Positions 36,165 to 46,182 of a DNA stretch of 58,265 bases are shown here, piece by piece. The stretch is from Chitinophaga pinensis (GTDB lineage Bacteria; Bacteroidota; Bacteroidia; 2-12-FULL-35-15): contig CAMCYR010000017.1 of the NCBI GenBank assembly GCA_945885475.1, forward strand, positions 1 through 58,265, given 5' to 3'. Both the position numbers and the translations under genes were made by a program. Each line of letters begins with the position of its first letter. Position 1 is the stretch's first letter. The notes beneath the pieces were generated by a model that was not told where the DNA came from, did no database searches, and worked only from the letters and a program-made list of their open reading frames with translations.

Positions 36165-38822
36165 CTAATTCAAATACGTCCTCGCTTTTTCCAATGCCTT
36201 AGCAATTCCTTGCAGATTACTTCCTCCAGCATTTGCATAAAAAGGTTGGCCACCGCCTCCACCTTGTATCTCCTTTGCAATATCACGCATGATTGTTCCT
36301 GCATTCAGATTTTTCTCTGTCACTAAATTATCAGAAATGATGATGGATAAACTTGGTTTTCCTTTCACCTCAGCACCAATTACCATAAATAAGTTATCAA
36401 TCTGGCTTCTTACTTCATACAATAGATCTTTAATTGCGTCAGCAGAATCCAGATCAATTTTTTCGGAAATAAAATTAATACCATTGATGCTTTGTTTTTT
36501 AGCAAGCAAATCTACTTTCAATCCTTTCGCCTTTTCACGTAGCAATTGATCAATCTGTTTCTGCAACTCAGAATTGTGGTCTAGTAATCCCTGCAAACTT
36601 TTAACGACATCTTTCGGATTTTTCAAAAGAGCTTTTACTTCGTTAACCAAACCAATCTGATCGTTGAAGAATTCCTCCGCCTTCACAGATGTGATTGCCT
36701 CGATCCTTCTGATACCTGCAGCAACTGCGCCTTCGGAAGTAATTTTAAACAAACCTATCTGCCCTGTTGCGGGAACATGTGTTCCACCACACAATTCAAT
36801 TGAATAATTTTTATCGAATGTAACAACACGAACAAGGTCTCCATATTTTTCACCAAATAAAGCCATTGCGCCGGTCTTACGTGCTTCATCAATTGGCATT
36901 TCTTTGATATCAGAAGCAATATTCTCCCGAATCTTTTCATTTACGATAGATTCGATTTGAGCAATCTCTTCATCTGTTACTTTAGAAAAATGAGAAAAAT
37001 CGAAACGCAGGTATTCATCGTTCACCAAACTTCCTTTTTGCTCTACATGTGTTCCTAAAACCTGTCGGAGAGCTGCATGCATTAAATGAGTTGTACTGTG
37101 ATTATTTTCAGTCATTTTTCTTCGTTGAGCATTTACTTTTGCAATAAATGTCTCTGTAAAATTTTCCGGAAGTTTATCAGCAAAATGGATGATGATTCCA
37201 TTTTCTTTCTTCGTATCAGTAATAGTAATCGTTTCGTTTTCCGACTTTAGCACTCCGTTATCGCCCACTTGTCCGCCACTTTCCGCATAAAAAGGAGTGT
37301 TATTCAACACTAATTGAAACTGCTCCTTTCCTTTCGCTTTTACTTTGCGGTATTGAATAATCTTGCTTTCTGCTTCCAATTGCTTGTAACCGACAAATAC
37401 CCGTCCGCCCTCTTCTGCTTTTCTACCTTCCACCAATATCCAATCACCGGTATCAACGGCTGTTGCTTCTCTCGAACGATTTTTTTGTTTTTCTAATTCT
37501 TTCTGAAAACCTGATTCATCTATACTCAAACCATAGCCACGGGCTATCAATGAAGTAAGATCGATTGGAAAACCGAACGTATCATACAATTCAAAAACGA
37601 TCGCACCATCCACTATTTGTTTCTTTTCACGCAAGGTTGTTGCGCATACTTGATCTATGCGCTTTAATCCATTTTCTAAGGTGCGAAAAAAAGCGATCTC
37701 TTCTTCTTTAATCACTTTCTCGATCAATAATTTCTGCGATACAAGTTCCGGAAAGGCATGCCCCATCTGATGTGCAAGAATAGGAACCAACCGATACATG
37801 AACGGTTCTTTTAAATTCAACGATTGATAACCATATCGGATCGCTCTTCTTAAAATCCTGCGGATCACATAACCTGCTCCTGTATTGGAGGGTAATTGCC
37901 CATCAGCAATACTGAAAGAAATAGCACGGATATGATCTGCAATAACACGCATTCCAATATTTACTATAAGTTGTTTCGGATGCTTCTCTTCGTCTTTCGG
38001 CTTATAACGCAAGCCAGAAAGTTCTTCAATCTTACCGATAACCGGCTTAAAAACATCCGTATCATAATTTGATTGTTTACCCTGAAGTACACGCACGAGC
38101 CTCTCAAAACCCATTCCTGTATCCACATGCTGTTTTGGCAATTTCACCAAGGATCCATCTGCCTTTCTTTCAAACTCCATGAATACATTATTCCACACTT
38201 CAATAACTTGCGGATCATCATTATTCACTCGTAAAGCACCACTTACTTTTGCAATTTCCTCATCTGTTCTGCCATCGTAATGAATTTCAGAACACGGTCC
38301 ACAAGGACCGATATCACCCATCTCCCAAAAGTTATCTTTTTTATTTCCTCGCAGAATACGCTCCTCAGGAATAAACTGTTTCCAGATATCATAGGCCTCC
38401 TGATCGAATCCTAAATTATCATCTTTACTGCCTTCAAAAACGGTTACATACAAACGTGATTTATCTATTTTGTAAACCTCCGTCAATAATTCCCAAGCCC
38501 AGGTTATTGCCTCTTTTTTAAAATAATCACCAAAACTCCAATTACCTAACATTTCGAACATCGTATGGTGATAGGTATCAACACCAACTTCTTCCAAATC
38601 GTTGTGTTTGCCGCTTACACGAAGACATTTCTGTGTATCCACCAGACGGTGGAATTTTATGGGCGCATTTCCCAAAAACAAATCTTTGAAAGGTGCCATC
38701 CCAGAATTAATGAACATTAATGTCGGATCATTTTTCACAACCATTGGTGATGAAGGCACAATTTCGTGCCCTTTCGACTTAAAAAAATCTAAAAATGTCT
38801 GGCGTACTTTACTTGATTCCAT
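36165..38822 (-). CDS. alaS: Alanyl-tRNA synthetase
   Basis: Charges tRNA-Ala and edits mischarged Ser or Gly. The ATG at 38822 ([21 protein letters not shown]) is the family start and gives 885 residues. The class II core includes [25 protein letters not shown] and GMGFERLV. The editing domain carries [14 protein letters not shown] (zinc His pair) and [15 protein letters not shown] (Cys, His). The C-terminal DHHA1 domain ends with [20 protein letters not shown]. Length and order are normal. It is divergent from an M23 peptidase gene, with a MerR gene next, a layout often kept in Bacteroidota. A terminator follows the stop. Confidence 0.98.
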   Translation of the reverse strand: MESSKVRQTFLDFFKSKGHEIVPSSPMVVKNDPTLMFINSGMAPFKDLFLGNAPIKFHRLVDTQKCLRVSGKHNDLEEVGVDTYHHTMFEMLGNWSFGDYFKKEAITWAWELLTEVYKIDKSRLYVTVFEGSKDDNLGFDQEAYDIWKQFIPEERILRGNKKDNFWEMGDIGPCGPCSEIHYDGRTDEEIAKVSGALRVNNDDPQVIEVWNNVFMEFERKADGSLVKLPKQHVDTGMGFERLVRVLQGKQSNYDTDVFKPVIGKIEELSGLRYKPKDEEKHPKQLIVNIGMRVIADHIRAISFSIADGQLPSNTGAGYVIRRILRRAIRYGYQSLNLKEPFMYRLVPILAHQMGHAFPELVSQKLLIEKVIKEEEIAFFRTLENGLKRIDQVCATTLREKKQIVDGAIVFELYDTFGFPIDLTSLIARGYGLSIDESGFQKELEKQKNRSREATAVDTGDWILVEGRKAEEGGRVFVGYKQLEAESKIIQYRKVKAKGKEQFQLVLNNTPFYAESGGQVGDNGVLKSENETITITDTKKENGIIIHFADKLPENFTETFIAKVNAQRRKMTENNHSTTHLMHAALRQVLGTHVEQKGSLVNDEYLRFDFSHFSKVTDEEIAQIESIVNEKIRENIASDIKEMPIDEARKTGAMALFGEKYGDLVRVVTFDKNYSIELCGGTHVPATGQIGLFKITSEGAVAAGIRRIEAITSVKAEEFFNDQIGLVNEVKALLKNPKDVVKSLQGLLDHNSELQKQIDQLLREKAKGLKVDLLAKKQSINGINFISEKIDLDSADAIKDLLYEVRSQIDNLFMVIGAEVKGKPSLSIIISDNLVTEKNLNAGTIMRDIAKEIQGGGGGQPFYANAGGSNLQGIAKALEKARTYLN

Positions 38823-38997
38823 AAAACTTGATTTATTAATATTTCTGAGAATCAAACAGCTATCCTATTTCTCCGTTTTTATTCTCTTTTATTTTAGAAA
38901 TTCACATTAAAATCTCTGAACTCCCAATTCCTAAACTAAACAAGATTGCAAATTTAGTTTATTTGTGTAAATTCGCATTAAGCAAAGCAAAGAAATA

Positions 38998-39969
38998 TTG
39001 AGTAAGATCAAATATAAATTCAATACCAAGTCGCTTACCTATGAAAAGGTGACTGTATCAATCCGTAAGCGGTTTTGGCAGGTGCTTTCATACTTGGCAA
39101 CAGGTTTGTTTTTTGCAACGATTACCATCATCCTCGCCTTCAAATACCTGAATTCGCCTAAAGAGAAGCAATTGAGACGCGAAAACGAGGTTATTTCCCT
39201 TCAATATGAACTTTTGAATAACCGTATGACTGAGGTGGCAGAAGTTCTGGACGATATTCAAGACCGAGATAACAATATCTACCGGACGATTTTTGAAGCG
39301 GAACCGATTCCCGCAACTATCCGCAAAGCCGGATTTGGCGGAGTAGACCGATACAAAGAATTACAAGGGTTCAACAATTCGGATCTGATGATTGAAACCA
39401 GTAAACGAATGGATAGGATTAGTAAACAACTCTACATTCAATCGAAATCATTTGATGAAGTTGTTAAGCTAGTGAAAGGGAAAGCCCAACTTCTGGCCTC
39501 TATTCCTGCTATTCAGCCGATTGCCAATGAAGATCTGAGACACCAGCCTTCTGGATTCGGATGGAGAACGCATCCAATTTACAAAACACCGGAGTTTCAT
39601 CCAGGAATGGATTTTGCCGCGCCACAAGGTACAGAGATCAGGGCAACCGGAGATGCCCTAGTTGAGCGGGCAGATGCCACCGCTCAGGGTTACGGAAATC
39701 ACGTTGTTTTAAATCACGGTTACGGTTATAAAACATTATACGGGCATATGTTAAAATTTGTAGTGCGTCCCGGACAAAAGATCAAACGTGGTCAGCTGAT
39801 CGGTTACGTTGGTAGCACAGGACTTTCAACGGCACCTCACGTGCACTATGAAGTGATGAAAAGTGGAGAAAAAATGAATCCGATCAACTATTATTACAGC
39901 GACTTAACACCGGAACAATATCAGAAATTGATCGAACTCTCGGAGCAATCGTCACAATCATTTGACTAA
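38998..39969 (+). CDS. M23 family peptidoglycan endopeptidase, membrane-anchored
   Basis: A 323-residue protein with TTG start at 38998. One membrane helix lies at about 27-48 (VLSYLATGLFFATITIILAF), followed by a helical coiled region (about 50-160), so the body is periplasmic. The LytM/M23 zinc domain (about 185-300) shows HPGMDFAAPQGTEI (His, Asp), YGYKTLYGHM and STAPHVHYEV (the HxH ligand pair). It would cut peptide cross-links in the cell wall or help division as a LytM factor. The start-to-start distance from alaS is about 175 bases. MerR-type regulator follows after 63 bp. Confidence 0.93.
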   Translation: MSKIKYKFNTKSLTYEKVTVSIRKRFWQVLSYLATGLFFATITIILAFKYLNSPKEKQLRRENEVISLQYELLNNRMTEVAEVLDDIQDRDNNIYRTIFEAEPIPATIRKAGFGGVDRYKELQGFNNSDLMIETSKRMDRISKQLYIQSKSFDEVVKLVKGKAQLLASIPAIQPIANEDLRHQPSGFGWRTHPIYKTPEFHPGMDFAAPQGTEIRATGDALVERADATAQGYGNHVVLNHGYGYKTLYGHMLKFVVRPGQKIKRGQLIGYVGSTGLSTAPHVHYEVMKSGEKMNPINYYYSDLTPEQYQKLIELSEQSSQSFD

Positions 39970-40032
39970 AAAATGTTTTTTTTCTTTCAGTATCAGTTAT
40001 AATTCATAATTTTCATTTTATACTATTTCGCA

Positions 40033-40392
40033 TTGCCTTATAAAGAAACCGATACCGTTAAATTATACTACACCATTGGTGAAGTTTCGGAAATGTTCTC
40101 AGTGAACACTTCCTTGATTCGCTTTTGGGAAAAGGAATTTGATATTATCAAACCAAAAAAAAACAAGAAAGGGAACCGCCTCTTTACTCCTGACGATATC
40201 GACAACTTCAAAGTAATCTTCAATCTCGTAAAGGAACAAGGACTTACATTAGAAGGTGCGAAAAAATATCTGAAAGAAAATAGGAAAACGGTAAAGCACG
40301 AAATGAAGATTGAGAAAAATCAATTTTCAGAAATTGAAAATAAATTGAAAACAATTAAGCTTTCCTTGATCAGCCTAAGTGCCTCTATTTAA
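40033..40392 (+). CDS. MerR family transcriptional regulator
   Basis: A 119-residue protein with a TTG start at 40033 (MPYKETDTVKLYYTIGEVSEMF). The winged helix-turn-helix DNA-binding domain covers about 10-80: YYTIGEVSEMFSVNTSLIRFWEKEFD is the MerR signature, then RLFTPDDIDNFKVIFNLVKEQGLTLEGAKKYL. The C-terminus is a short helix and lacks Cys ligands, so it is not a metal sensor of the classical type. It follows the M23 gene, a conserved neighbour pair, and may share its transcript. Its last 4 bases overlap the convergent hldD. Target genes are unknown. Confidence 0.92.
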   Translation: MPYKETDTVKLYYTIGEVSEMFSVNTSLIRFWEKEFDIIKPKKNKKGNRLFTPDDIDNFKVIFNLVKEQGLTLEGAKKYLKENRKTVKHEMKIEKNQFSEIENKLKTIKLSLISLSASI

Positions 40393-41354
40393 TAATACTT
40401 CTTCCCAAGCAAATAATTTTTCACATAATCACTTACGCCCTCTTCAAGCGTATGAAAAGGTTTTGAATAACCGATCGATTTCAGTTTCGTCATATTCGCT
40501 TCTGTATAATACTGGTATTTATCGCGGATATCGATTGGCGTATCAATGAACTCAATTTGTGCTTCTTTCCCCAGTCCAGCAAACGTATTTTTCACAAGAT
40601 CTAAAAACGTGCGCGCCTTACCTGAACCTAAATTATAGATCCCGGAATCTTTGCGGTGATGAAGCAAGAAATGACATACATCCACAACATCCTTCACGTA
40701 TACAAAGTCACGCAACTGTTCGCCATCTTTATAATCGGGATGGTGAGATCGAAATAATTTTACGGATCCTTTTTCCTGAATCTGATTAAATGAATGCATG
40801 ATCACAGATGCCATACGACCCTTATGAAATTCATTTGGCCCATAAACATTAAAGAACTTAAGTCCGACCCAAAAATATGGCTTCTTCTCTTGCTTTAAGG
40901 CCCACTTATCAAATTCATTTTTGGAATCTCCGTATGGATTCAAGGGCTTTAAGTTATCGATCAGAGACTCGTTGTCATCATACCCATTTTCACCCATTCC
41001 ATAAGTTGCTGCAGAAGAAGCATACACTAGTGGCAATCCAAATTCTACACACACATTCCAAATATCTTTAGTATAATTCAAGTTTAGTCTGTCAAATATT
41101 TCTTTACTGAATTCCGTAGTATCCGTGCGAGCTCCAATGTGAAAAATAAATTGCACTAAGCGTTGATTTTCTTTTAGCCATTGAACAAAACTATCCCGAT
41201 GTATCAATTGAGAATACTTTTTCCCGGCCAAATTTTTCATCTTCTCTTCAGAAGAAAAATCATCCACAAGAATAAGATCAACAAAACCTTCCTGATTAAG
41301 TTTGCTTACCAAACAACTACCAACAAAACCTGCTGCACCTGTTACTATTATCAT
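40389..41354 (-). CDS. hldD: ADP-L-glycero-D-manno-heptose 6-epimerase
   Basis: Converts ADP-D-glycero-D-manno-heptose to the L-form for the LPS core. The 321-residue protein is a short-chain dehydrogenase/epimerase with the NAD(P) loop IIVTGAAGFVGSCL (2-15), the acceptor-site ASSAATYG (Ser/Thr, about 112-119) and the catalytic Y-x3-K in NPYGDSKNEFDKW (about 138-150). FNVYGPNEFHKGRMASV and REFVYVKD-like LRDFVYVKDVVD are typical of HldD. Length is normal. It is the third LPS gene of the window and is unlinked to the others. Confidence 0.93.
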   Translation of the reverse strand: MIIVTGAAGFVGSCLVSKLNQEGFVDLILVDDFSSEEKMKNLAGKKYSQLIHRDSFVQWLKENQRLVQFIFHIGARTDTTEFSKEIFDRLNLNYTKDIWNVCVEFGLPLVYASSAATYGMGENGYDDNESLIDNLKPLNPYGDSKNEFDKWALKQEKKPYFWVGLKFFNVYGPNEFHKGRMASVIMHSFNQIQEKGSVKLFRSHHPDYKDGEQLRDFVYVKDVVDVCHFLLHHRKDSGIYNLGSGKARTFLDLVKNTFAGLGKEAQIEFIDTPIDIRDKYQYYTEANMTKLKSIGYSKPFHTLEEGVSDYVKNYLLGKKYY

Positions 41355-41387
41355 ATTATAAGAATTAAATATTTATTTTAACGATCA

Positions 41388-41460
41388 TTGCGAGGAACGA
41401 GTAAAGCGCTCTCGCTTTTAAACTGCAATGCTTCGTTCTTCGCATTAACGTTCATAAGAA
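41388..41460. repeat. Dispersed intergenic repeat (CATTGCGAGGAACGA type)
   Basis: CATTGCGAGGAACGAGTAAA and the inverted-looking AACTGCAATGCTTCGTTCTT lie in the 115-base gap between hldD and mqnD. Elements beginning CATTGCGAGGAACGA are scattered between genes in many Bacteroidota and other bacteria. Only one copy is present here, so the call rests on recall. Confidence 0.5.
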
Positions 41461-41470
41461 ACACTTCATT

Positions 41471-42337
41471 TTATGACGATCCCAAAAATATTTCGTCTTC
41501 AATTTTATTAATTATTCCCAAATCCTGAGCTTTATCAAATAGCAGCCGAACTGCTCGCTTGCCTTCAACTCCAAGATCAACCGAATAAGTATTCACGTAC
41601 AAACCGATGTGTTTATACATTACCTCTTCACTCATCTCCTGAGCATTTTCCTTTACAAAGCTAAGACTAGATTCAGGGTTTGCAAATGCATATTCTACAC
41701 TTTTTCGCAATATCCTGTCGAATTTCAATTTCAACGCTTCAGAAAAATTACGTTTGATCACAATCCCACCCAATGGAATTGGAGCATTCGAAAGAGCTTC
41801 CCAATATTCGCCAAGGTCAATAATTTTCTTTAAGCCTTTTTGCTCATAGGTAAACCGGTTTTCATGAATAATTAGCCCTGCATCTACTTTTCCAGATAAG
41901 ACCGCCTCCTCAATTTCAGAAAACACGATCTCTTCTTTATTTGCGGCCTCTGGAAAGGCAAGCGATAATAGAAAATTCGCTGTTGTATATTTTCCCGGAA
42001 TGGCAATATTCAATGAATTGATATTTTCGGGTAAATGACTCTTCAAAGAAATAAGCAGCGGACCGCAGGCATTTCCTAGCGCGCTCCCGGCATTCAGGAG
42101 TTGATATTTTTTTGTAAGGTGGGCATAAGCATGGTAGCTAAGTTTGGTAACGTCCAATTCGGCAACAAACGCCATACGGTTCAATGTTTCTACGTCTTCC
42201 ATAAACACGTTAAAGACCAAACCTTCCGTATCAATTTTTCCGTGCAACATCGCATCAAAAATAAAACAATCGTTCGGGCAAGGACTGAAACCCAAGGAAA
42301 TGACCTCCTGCTGCTTATTGATTTTTGACTGACTCAT
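41471..42337 (-). CDS. mqnD: 1,4-dihydroxy-6-naphthoate synthase
   Basis: Converts cyclic dehypoxanthinylfutalosine to 1,4-dihydroxy-6-naphthoate in the futalosine menaquinone pathway. The 288-residue protein has a periplasmic-binding-like fold with the signature SLGFSPCPNDCFIFDAML (Cys where Thr is more usual), then VTKLSYHAYAHL, NACGPLLIS and AGLIIHENRFTYE. It follows mqnB on the same strand (47 bp apart), which supports the pathway call. The mqnA, mqnC and mqnE genes are not in the window. Confidence 0.94.
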   Translation of the reverse strand: MSQSKINKQQEVISLGFSPCPNDCFIFDAMLHGKIDTEGLVFNVFMEDVETLNRMAFVAELDVTKLSYHAYAHLTKKYQLLNAGSALGNACGPLLISLKSHLPENINSLNIAIPGKYTTANFLLSLAFPEAANKEEIVFSEIEEAVLSGKVDAGLIIHENRFTYEQKGLKKIIDLGEYWEALSNAPIPLGGIVIKRNFSEALKLKFDRILRKSVEYAFANPESSLSFVKENAQEMSEEVMYKHIGLYVNTYSVDLGVEGKRAVRLLFDKAQDLGIINKIEDEIFLGSS

Positions 42338-42384
42338 AATTTGTATAGCACTGTCATTCCGATGGAAAAGGAAAAACAGTGTGT

Positions 42385-43041
42385 TTATAGCTGCTCGATA
42401 ATTTCGAATACCTGCTTATTTAAATTTACAATTGCCAAAGGAATATTCCATGCTTCACGATTTCTTTTTTCAACATAATTAGAGACTGCTCTGATTTGAA
42501 CGTAAGGAATATTCTCTTGTTCACAAACAAACATAAAAGCAGCCCCTTCCATACTTTCCGTGTATGGATGAAATTTATTGTATACTTTTTTTATGCTATC
42601 TTCATTCCCGTGAGCTGTATTTACGGTTATACCGGATACTTTGGGAAGTGCTTCAATTAATGGATGGAGCGCACCACTTAAATTTTCAATTCTCGAAACG
42701 CCGTTTAAATTTAATTCTTCCAGCGTAAGAATATCGCCATCATCTTCCGCTCCGAGTTCCGAAAAACGGTCATCATACACATTTACGACCGAACCTATTT
42801 CGATATTACGACTAAAACTACCACAAATGCCAATATTAAATGCGGCATCATAGGATTCATTCAGTACTTTACCCGTATGGTATGCCGTGGCCACCATTCC
42901 GATACCGGTAATCAAAAAATCAATTTCATGCTCTTTATAATTACAAGAAAAAATACGGCTACCGCTGGGATTAATTGCACCCAACCTTTCAATCAAGGGT
43001 TCAATCTCAAACTTTGTTGCAGCTACAATTAGTATTTTCAT
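42385..43041 (-). CDS. mqnB: Futalosine hydrolase
   Basis: Releases hypoxanthine from futalosine to give dehypoxanthine futalosine. The 218-residue protein starts at ATG 43041 (MKILIVAATKFEIEPLIERL); the GTG two codons upstream is possible. It has the MTAN-like nucleosidase fold with GIGMVATAYHTG, NIGICGSFS and MEGAAFMFVCEQENIPYVQIRAVSNYV (active-site Glu and Asp/Asn region). RNREAWNIPLAI near the end is typical of MqnB and differs from MTA/SAH nucleosidase. A TATCTTTG box (43047-43054, minus) ends five bases before the ATG. It is co-transcribed with mqnD. Confidence 0.93.
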   Translation of the reverse strand: MKILIVAATKFEIEPLIERLGAINPSGSRIFSCNYKEHEIDFLITGIGMVATAYHTGKVLNESYDAAFNIGICGSFSRNIEIGSVVNVYDDRFSELGAEDDGDILTLEELNLNGVSRIENLSGALHPLIEALPKVSGITVNTAHGNEDSIKKVYNKFHPYTESMEGAAFMFVCEQENIPYVQIRAVSNYVEKRNREAWNIPLAIVNLNKQVFEIIEQL

Positions 43042-43160
43042 GTACACAAAGATAGTTATCTTCTAAACAAAAAATACGTTCCGCTGTTTAATCTGAATGT
43101 AGATTTGTTTTATTCATATATTGTGGAGATAACTTATATTTGTATTCTATTAAAACGACT

Positions 43161-43574
43161 ATGATCCATATAACACGAAGAGAACATTTTAATGCAGCAC
43201 ATAAGCTGCACAATGCCAACTGGAGCGAAGAAAAAAACAACGAAATTTTCGGTAAATGTTCGAATCCTAACTGGCACGGACACAATTACCTTCTATATGT
43301 AACAGTAAAAGGAAATGTAAATTCGGATACAGGCTATTCAGTAAACTTAAAAGATCTGAGCCTGATTATCAGAAAGCACATCACAGACAAATTGGATCAC
43401 AAGAATCTGAATTTAGATGTGGATTTTATGAAAGGAATAATGCCTTCTACTGAAAACGTGGCCATCGCTATCTGGAAAGAACTTTTGCCACATGTAAACA
43501 ATCTTGATTGCAAATTACACTGCGTAAAACTGTTTGAGACTGAAAATAATTATGTTGAATATTTTGGTGAGTAA
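43161..43574 (+). CDS. queD: 6-pyruvoyltetrahydropterin synthase / QueD-like
   Basis: The ATG at 43161 (MIHITRREHFNAAHKLHNA) gives 137 residues. Zinc ligands are His in EHFNAAHKL and the pair in NPNWHGHNYLLYV; Cys in GKCSNP is the catalytic Cys and the region ending in ETENNYVEYFG is normal. The enzyme acts on dihydroneopterin triphosphate, forming either 6-carboxytetrahydropterin (queuosine) or 6-pyruvoyltetrahydropterin (biopterin). folE, which makes that substrate, follows after 81 bp, so the pair forms a pathway unit. The symbol is provisional, since the alternative product cannot be ruled out. A TATATTTG box (43135-43142) may be its -7 element. Confidence 0.85.
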   Translation: MIHITRREHFNAAHKLHNANWSEEKNNEIFGKCSNPNWHGHNYLLYVTVKGNVNSDTGYSVNLKDLSLIIRKHITDKLDHKNLNLDVDFMKGIMPSTENVAIAIWKELLPHVNNLDCKLHCVKLFETENNYVEYFGE

Positions 43575-43655
43575 CCTCAATGTTCAAACATGTTGATTTT
43601 CCTTTAAGACAAATCAATGCTAATAAATTAACTATTAATTGAACCAAAATACGAT

Positions 43656-44279
43656 ATGGGACACGATGAATTTGATGATGTAGAAGGATATAAAAAAATT
43701 GACCGCTATAATTTAAAATCGATTGATAACATTGCCTCTAAATACAAGGCTATTCTTACCGATATGGGAGAGAATCCCGAGCGCGAAGGTTTATTAAAGA
43801 CACCGGAACGTGTTGCTAAAGCGATGCAGTTTTTGACTCATGGTTATGATCTGAATCCTGCTGAAATTTTAAAATCAGCAATGTTTAAAGAAGACTACAA
43901 GCAAATGGTGATCGTTAAAGATATTGAAGTGTATTCGATGTGTGAACATCATTTACTTCCCTTTTTCGGGAAAGCACATGTGGCCTACATTCCCAATGGC
44001 TGTGTGGTTGGATTGAGCAAGATCCCGCGTTTAGTTGATGCATTTGCTCGCAGATTGCAAGTGCAAGAACGCCTAACAAACGAGATCAGAGATTGTATTC
44101 AGGACACGCTTAACCCAATTGGTGTTGCCGTAGTAATTGAATGTTCCCACTTATGCATGCAAATGCGTGGAATCCAAAAACAAAATTCGGTAACAACAAC
44201 TTCGGCCTTTACCGGGGAATTCTTAAAAGATACTACACGTAAGGAATTTATCAGTTTAATCGGGGCAAAATTGCATTAA
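43656..44279 (+). CDS. folE: GTP cyclohydrolase I
   Basis: Opens GTP to dihydroneopterin triphosphate, entry to folate, queuosine and biopterin. The 207-residue protein has the zinc site in [17 protein letters not shown] (Cys, His) and [12 protein letters not shown] (His, Cys), the [23 protein letters not shown] block and [12 protein letters not shown]. Length is typical; the N-terminal 25 residues are acidic and variable. It follows the QueD-like gene on the same strand. Confidence 0.96.
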   Translation: MGHDEFDDVEGYKKIDRYNLKSIDNIASKYKAILTDMGENPEREGLLKTPERVAKAMQFLTHGYDLNPAEILKSAMFKEDYKQMVIVKDIEVYSMCEHHLLPFFGKAHVAYIPNGCVVGLSKIPRLVDAFARRLQVQERLTNEIRDCIQDTLNPIGVAVVIECSHLCMQMRGIQKQNSVTTTSAFTGEFLKDTTRKEFISLIGAKLH

Positions 44280-44313
44280 ATGCAGACAAAAATTTGTTAA
44301 ACCTACTGACATA

Positions 44314-44345
44314 TTTGCATATAACAATAATCTGTATTATTTTTG
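44314..44345 (+). promoter_or_regulatory. Bacteroidota-type promoter of the Bax inhibitor-1-like gene
   Basis: A -33 box TTTG (44314-44317) and a -7 box TATTTTTG (44338-44345) are separated by 20 bases, close to the consensus TTTG-N19..20-TAnnTTTG. Transcription would start near 44350, about 25 bases before the ATG at 44375. Confidence 0.75.
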
Positions 44346-44374
44346 TTATATCTTTTTAATAAAAAATCAAAAAA

Positions 44375-45091
44375 ATGGGAATTAAGAATTATGCTCAGTC
44401 GGAACAGGAAACCGCATCAATGTCAAAGACATTTATTGCGAGCGTATTTTCTTGGATGTTTGCAGCTTTGGCAATCACTTCTATTGTAGCGTATTATTTC
44501 GGACACAACATGGAATTGCTTTCTTTGTTGGTGAACATGGAAGGAGGAGGTTTAACCATACTTGGATATGTTGTCATGTTCGCTCCTATCGGATTTGTTC
44601 TTGCAATGTCCCTCGGCTTTAACAAATTTTCATATCCGGTGATCTTGTTCTTATTCTTATTATACTCAGCAGTAATGGGAGCAAGTTTAAGTTTCATATT
44701 TCTTGTTTATACATCCGGTTCAATCTTCGGAACATTTGCTGCGGCGGCTGCAATGTTTGGATTGATGTCGGTAGTTGGTTACACGACAGAAACCGATCTT
44801 ACAAAATTTGGATCTATTATGATGATGGGTCTTATAGGAATAATTGTAGCGAGTGTGATCAACTGGTTCTTGCAAAGCGATAGTATGAGTTACATCATCA
44901 GTTTTATTGGTGTATTGGTATTTACCGGATTGACGGCATACGATGTCCAAAAACTAAAGAGAATCGGAGCGGGTGTAGAATTCGGACTGGAGTCTACCAG
45001 CAAACTTGTTATTTTGGGTGCGCTGAATCTATACCTTGATTTTATTAACTTGTTTTTATTCTTGCTGCGTCTATTTGGAAACAGAAAATAA
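44375..45091 (+). CDS. Bax inhibitor-1/YccA family membrane protein
   Basis: A 238-residue integral membrane protein with seven hydrophobic segments after a polar N-terminus of about 20 residues. The family signature appears in FTGLTAYDVQKLKRIG (about 186-201, with the Asp of the pore region), and ALNLYLDFINLFLFLLRLFGNRK closes the protein. Such proteins form calcium-permeable, pH-sensitive channels in model cases; bacterial roles are little known. A good promoter lies upstream and a strong terminator downstream, so it is a single-gene unit. Confidence 0.93.
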   Translation: MGIKNYAQSEQETASMSKTFIASVFSWMFAALAITSIVAYYFGHNMELLSLLVNMEGGGLTILGYVVMFAPIGFVLAMSLGFNKFSYPVILFLFLLYSAVMGASLSFIFLVYTSGSIFGTFAAAAAMFGLMSVVGYTTETDLTKFGSIMMMGLIGIIVASVINWFLQSDSMSYIISFIGVLVFTGLTAYDVQKLKRIGAGVEFGLESTSKLVILGALNLYLDFINLFLFLLRLFGNRK

Positions 45092-45111
45092 GCACACAAT
45101 TCATTGTGAAT

Positions 45112-45150
45112 AAAAAGAGTCCTGAAGAAATTCGGGACTCTTTTTATTTT
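45112..45150 (+). terminator. Intrinsic terminator
   Basis: AAAAAGAGTCC pairs with GGACTCTTTTT (45135-45145), with an inner GAA/TTC stem and GAAA-type loop, followed by T-rich sequence. Confidence 0.92.
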
Positions 45151-45224
45151 ATTAATATTGAAATGTAGTTAACCTCGGCGGAAAATCTTTCGGATGAAAA
45201 CAATTCGCTGATAAAATTAAAAAT

Positions 45225-46109
45225 ATGAAAGCATATGTATTTCCGGGACAAGGCTCCCAATTTGTTGGAATGGGAAAAGAGTTATATGAAACTTCCGCAC
45301 TAGCAAAAGAAATGTTTGAAAAAGCAAATGAGATATTAGGATTCAGAATCACCGACATCATGTTCAGCGGAACAGATGAAGAGTTAAAACAAACCAAAGT
45401 CACGCAGCCCGCAATATTTTTACACTCTGTGATCCTTGCCGCTACCTTAGGAGAAAGTATACTACCAGAAATGGTTGCAGGACATAGCTTAGGAGAATTC
45501 ACTGCATTGGTTGTAAACAAAACATTATCGTTTGAGGATGCCCTTGTTTTGGTTTCTAAACGGGCATTGGCAATGCAAAAAGCTTGTGAGATGAATCCAT
45601 CTACCATGGCTGCTGTATTGAATCTGGACGATAAGATCATTGAAGATATCTGTGCTGAGATCACTAAGAATGGCGATATTGTTGTTGCAGCAAATTATAA
45701 CTGTCCGGGACAATTAGTGATTTCCGGATCAATCAACGGAGTAAACATTGCTTGCGAACAACTAAAAGCCGCCGGTGCAAAACGCGCGTTGGTTTTACCT
45801 GTAGGAGGAGCATTTCATTCTCCTTTAATGCAGCCAGCAGCGTTAGAATTAGAAGCGGCTATCCATGCTACAAATTTCAGCCAGCCGATCTGCCCTATTT
45901 ACCAGAATGTAACGGCAAGTGCAGTGGCAAATCCGGAGGAAATAAAAAAAAATCTGATTGCACAACTTACAGCACCAGTGAAATGGACACAAACTGTTCA
46001 GCAAATGATCGCGGATGGAGCGACTTCATTCACAGAAGTGGGACCTGGAAAAGTATTGCAAGGCTTAGTAAAAAAAGTAAACCCAGCGATGGAAGCAGCA
46101 AGTGCTTAA
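45225..46109 (+). CDS. fabD: Malonyl-CoA:ACP transacylase
   Basis: Loads malonyl groups onto acyl carrier protein for fatty acid synthesis. The 294-residue protein starts AYVFPGQGSQFVGMGKELYE (oxyanion motif GQGSQ), has the nucleophile elbow GHSLGEFTAL (Ser near 87) and the catalytic His in GGAFHSPLMQPA (about 200). GPGKVLQGLVKKV closes the domain. Length and motif spacing are normal. It is flanked by a terminator upstream, so it has its own transcript, and is followed after 73 bp by a porin-like gene. Confidence 0.96.
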   Translation: MKAYVFPGQGSQFVGMGKELYETSALAKEMFEKANEILGFRITDIMFSGTDEELKQTKVTQPAIFLHSVILAATLGESILPEMVAGHSLGEFTALVVNKTLSFEDALVLVSKRALAMQKACEMNPSTMAAVLNLDDKIIEDICAEITKNGDIVVAANYNCPGQLVISGSINGVNIACEQLKAAGAKRALVLPVGGAFHSPLMQPAALELEAAIHATNFSQPICPIYQNVTASAVANPEEIKKNLIAQLTAPVKWTQTVQQMIADGATSFTEVGPGKVLQGLVKKVNPAMEAASA

Positions 46110-46182
46110 ACATTGAACGATTATTTTTTATTCAGGTAGCTTGTACTTTATAAATAATTTTGACGTTAAGCCTTAAAGAAAG

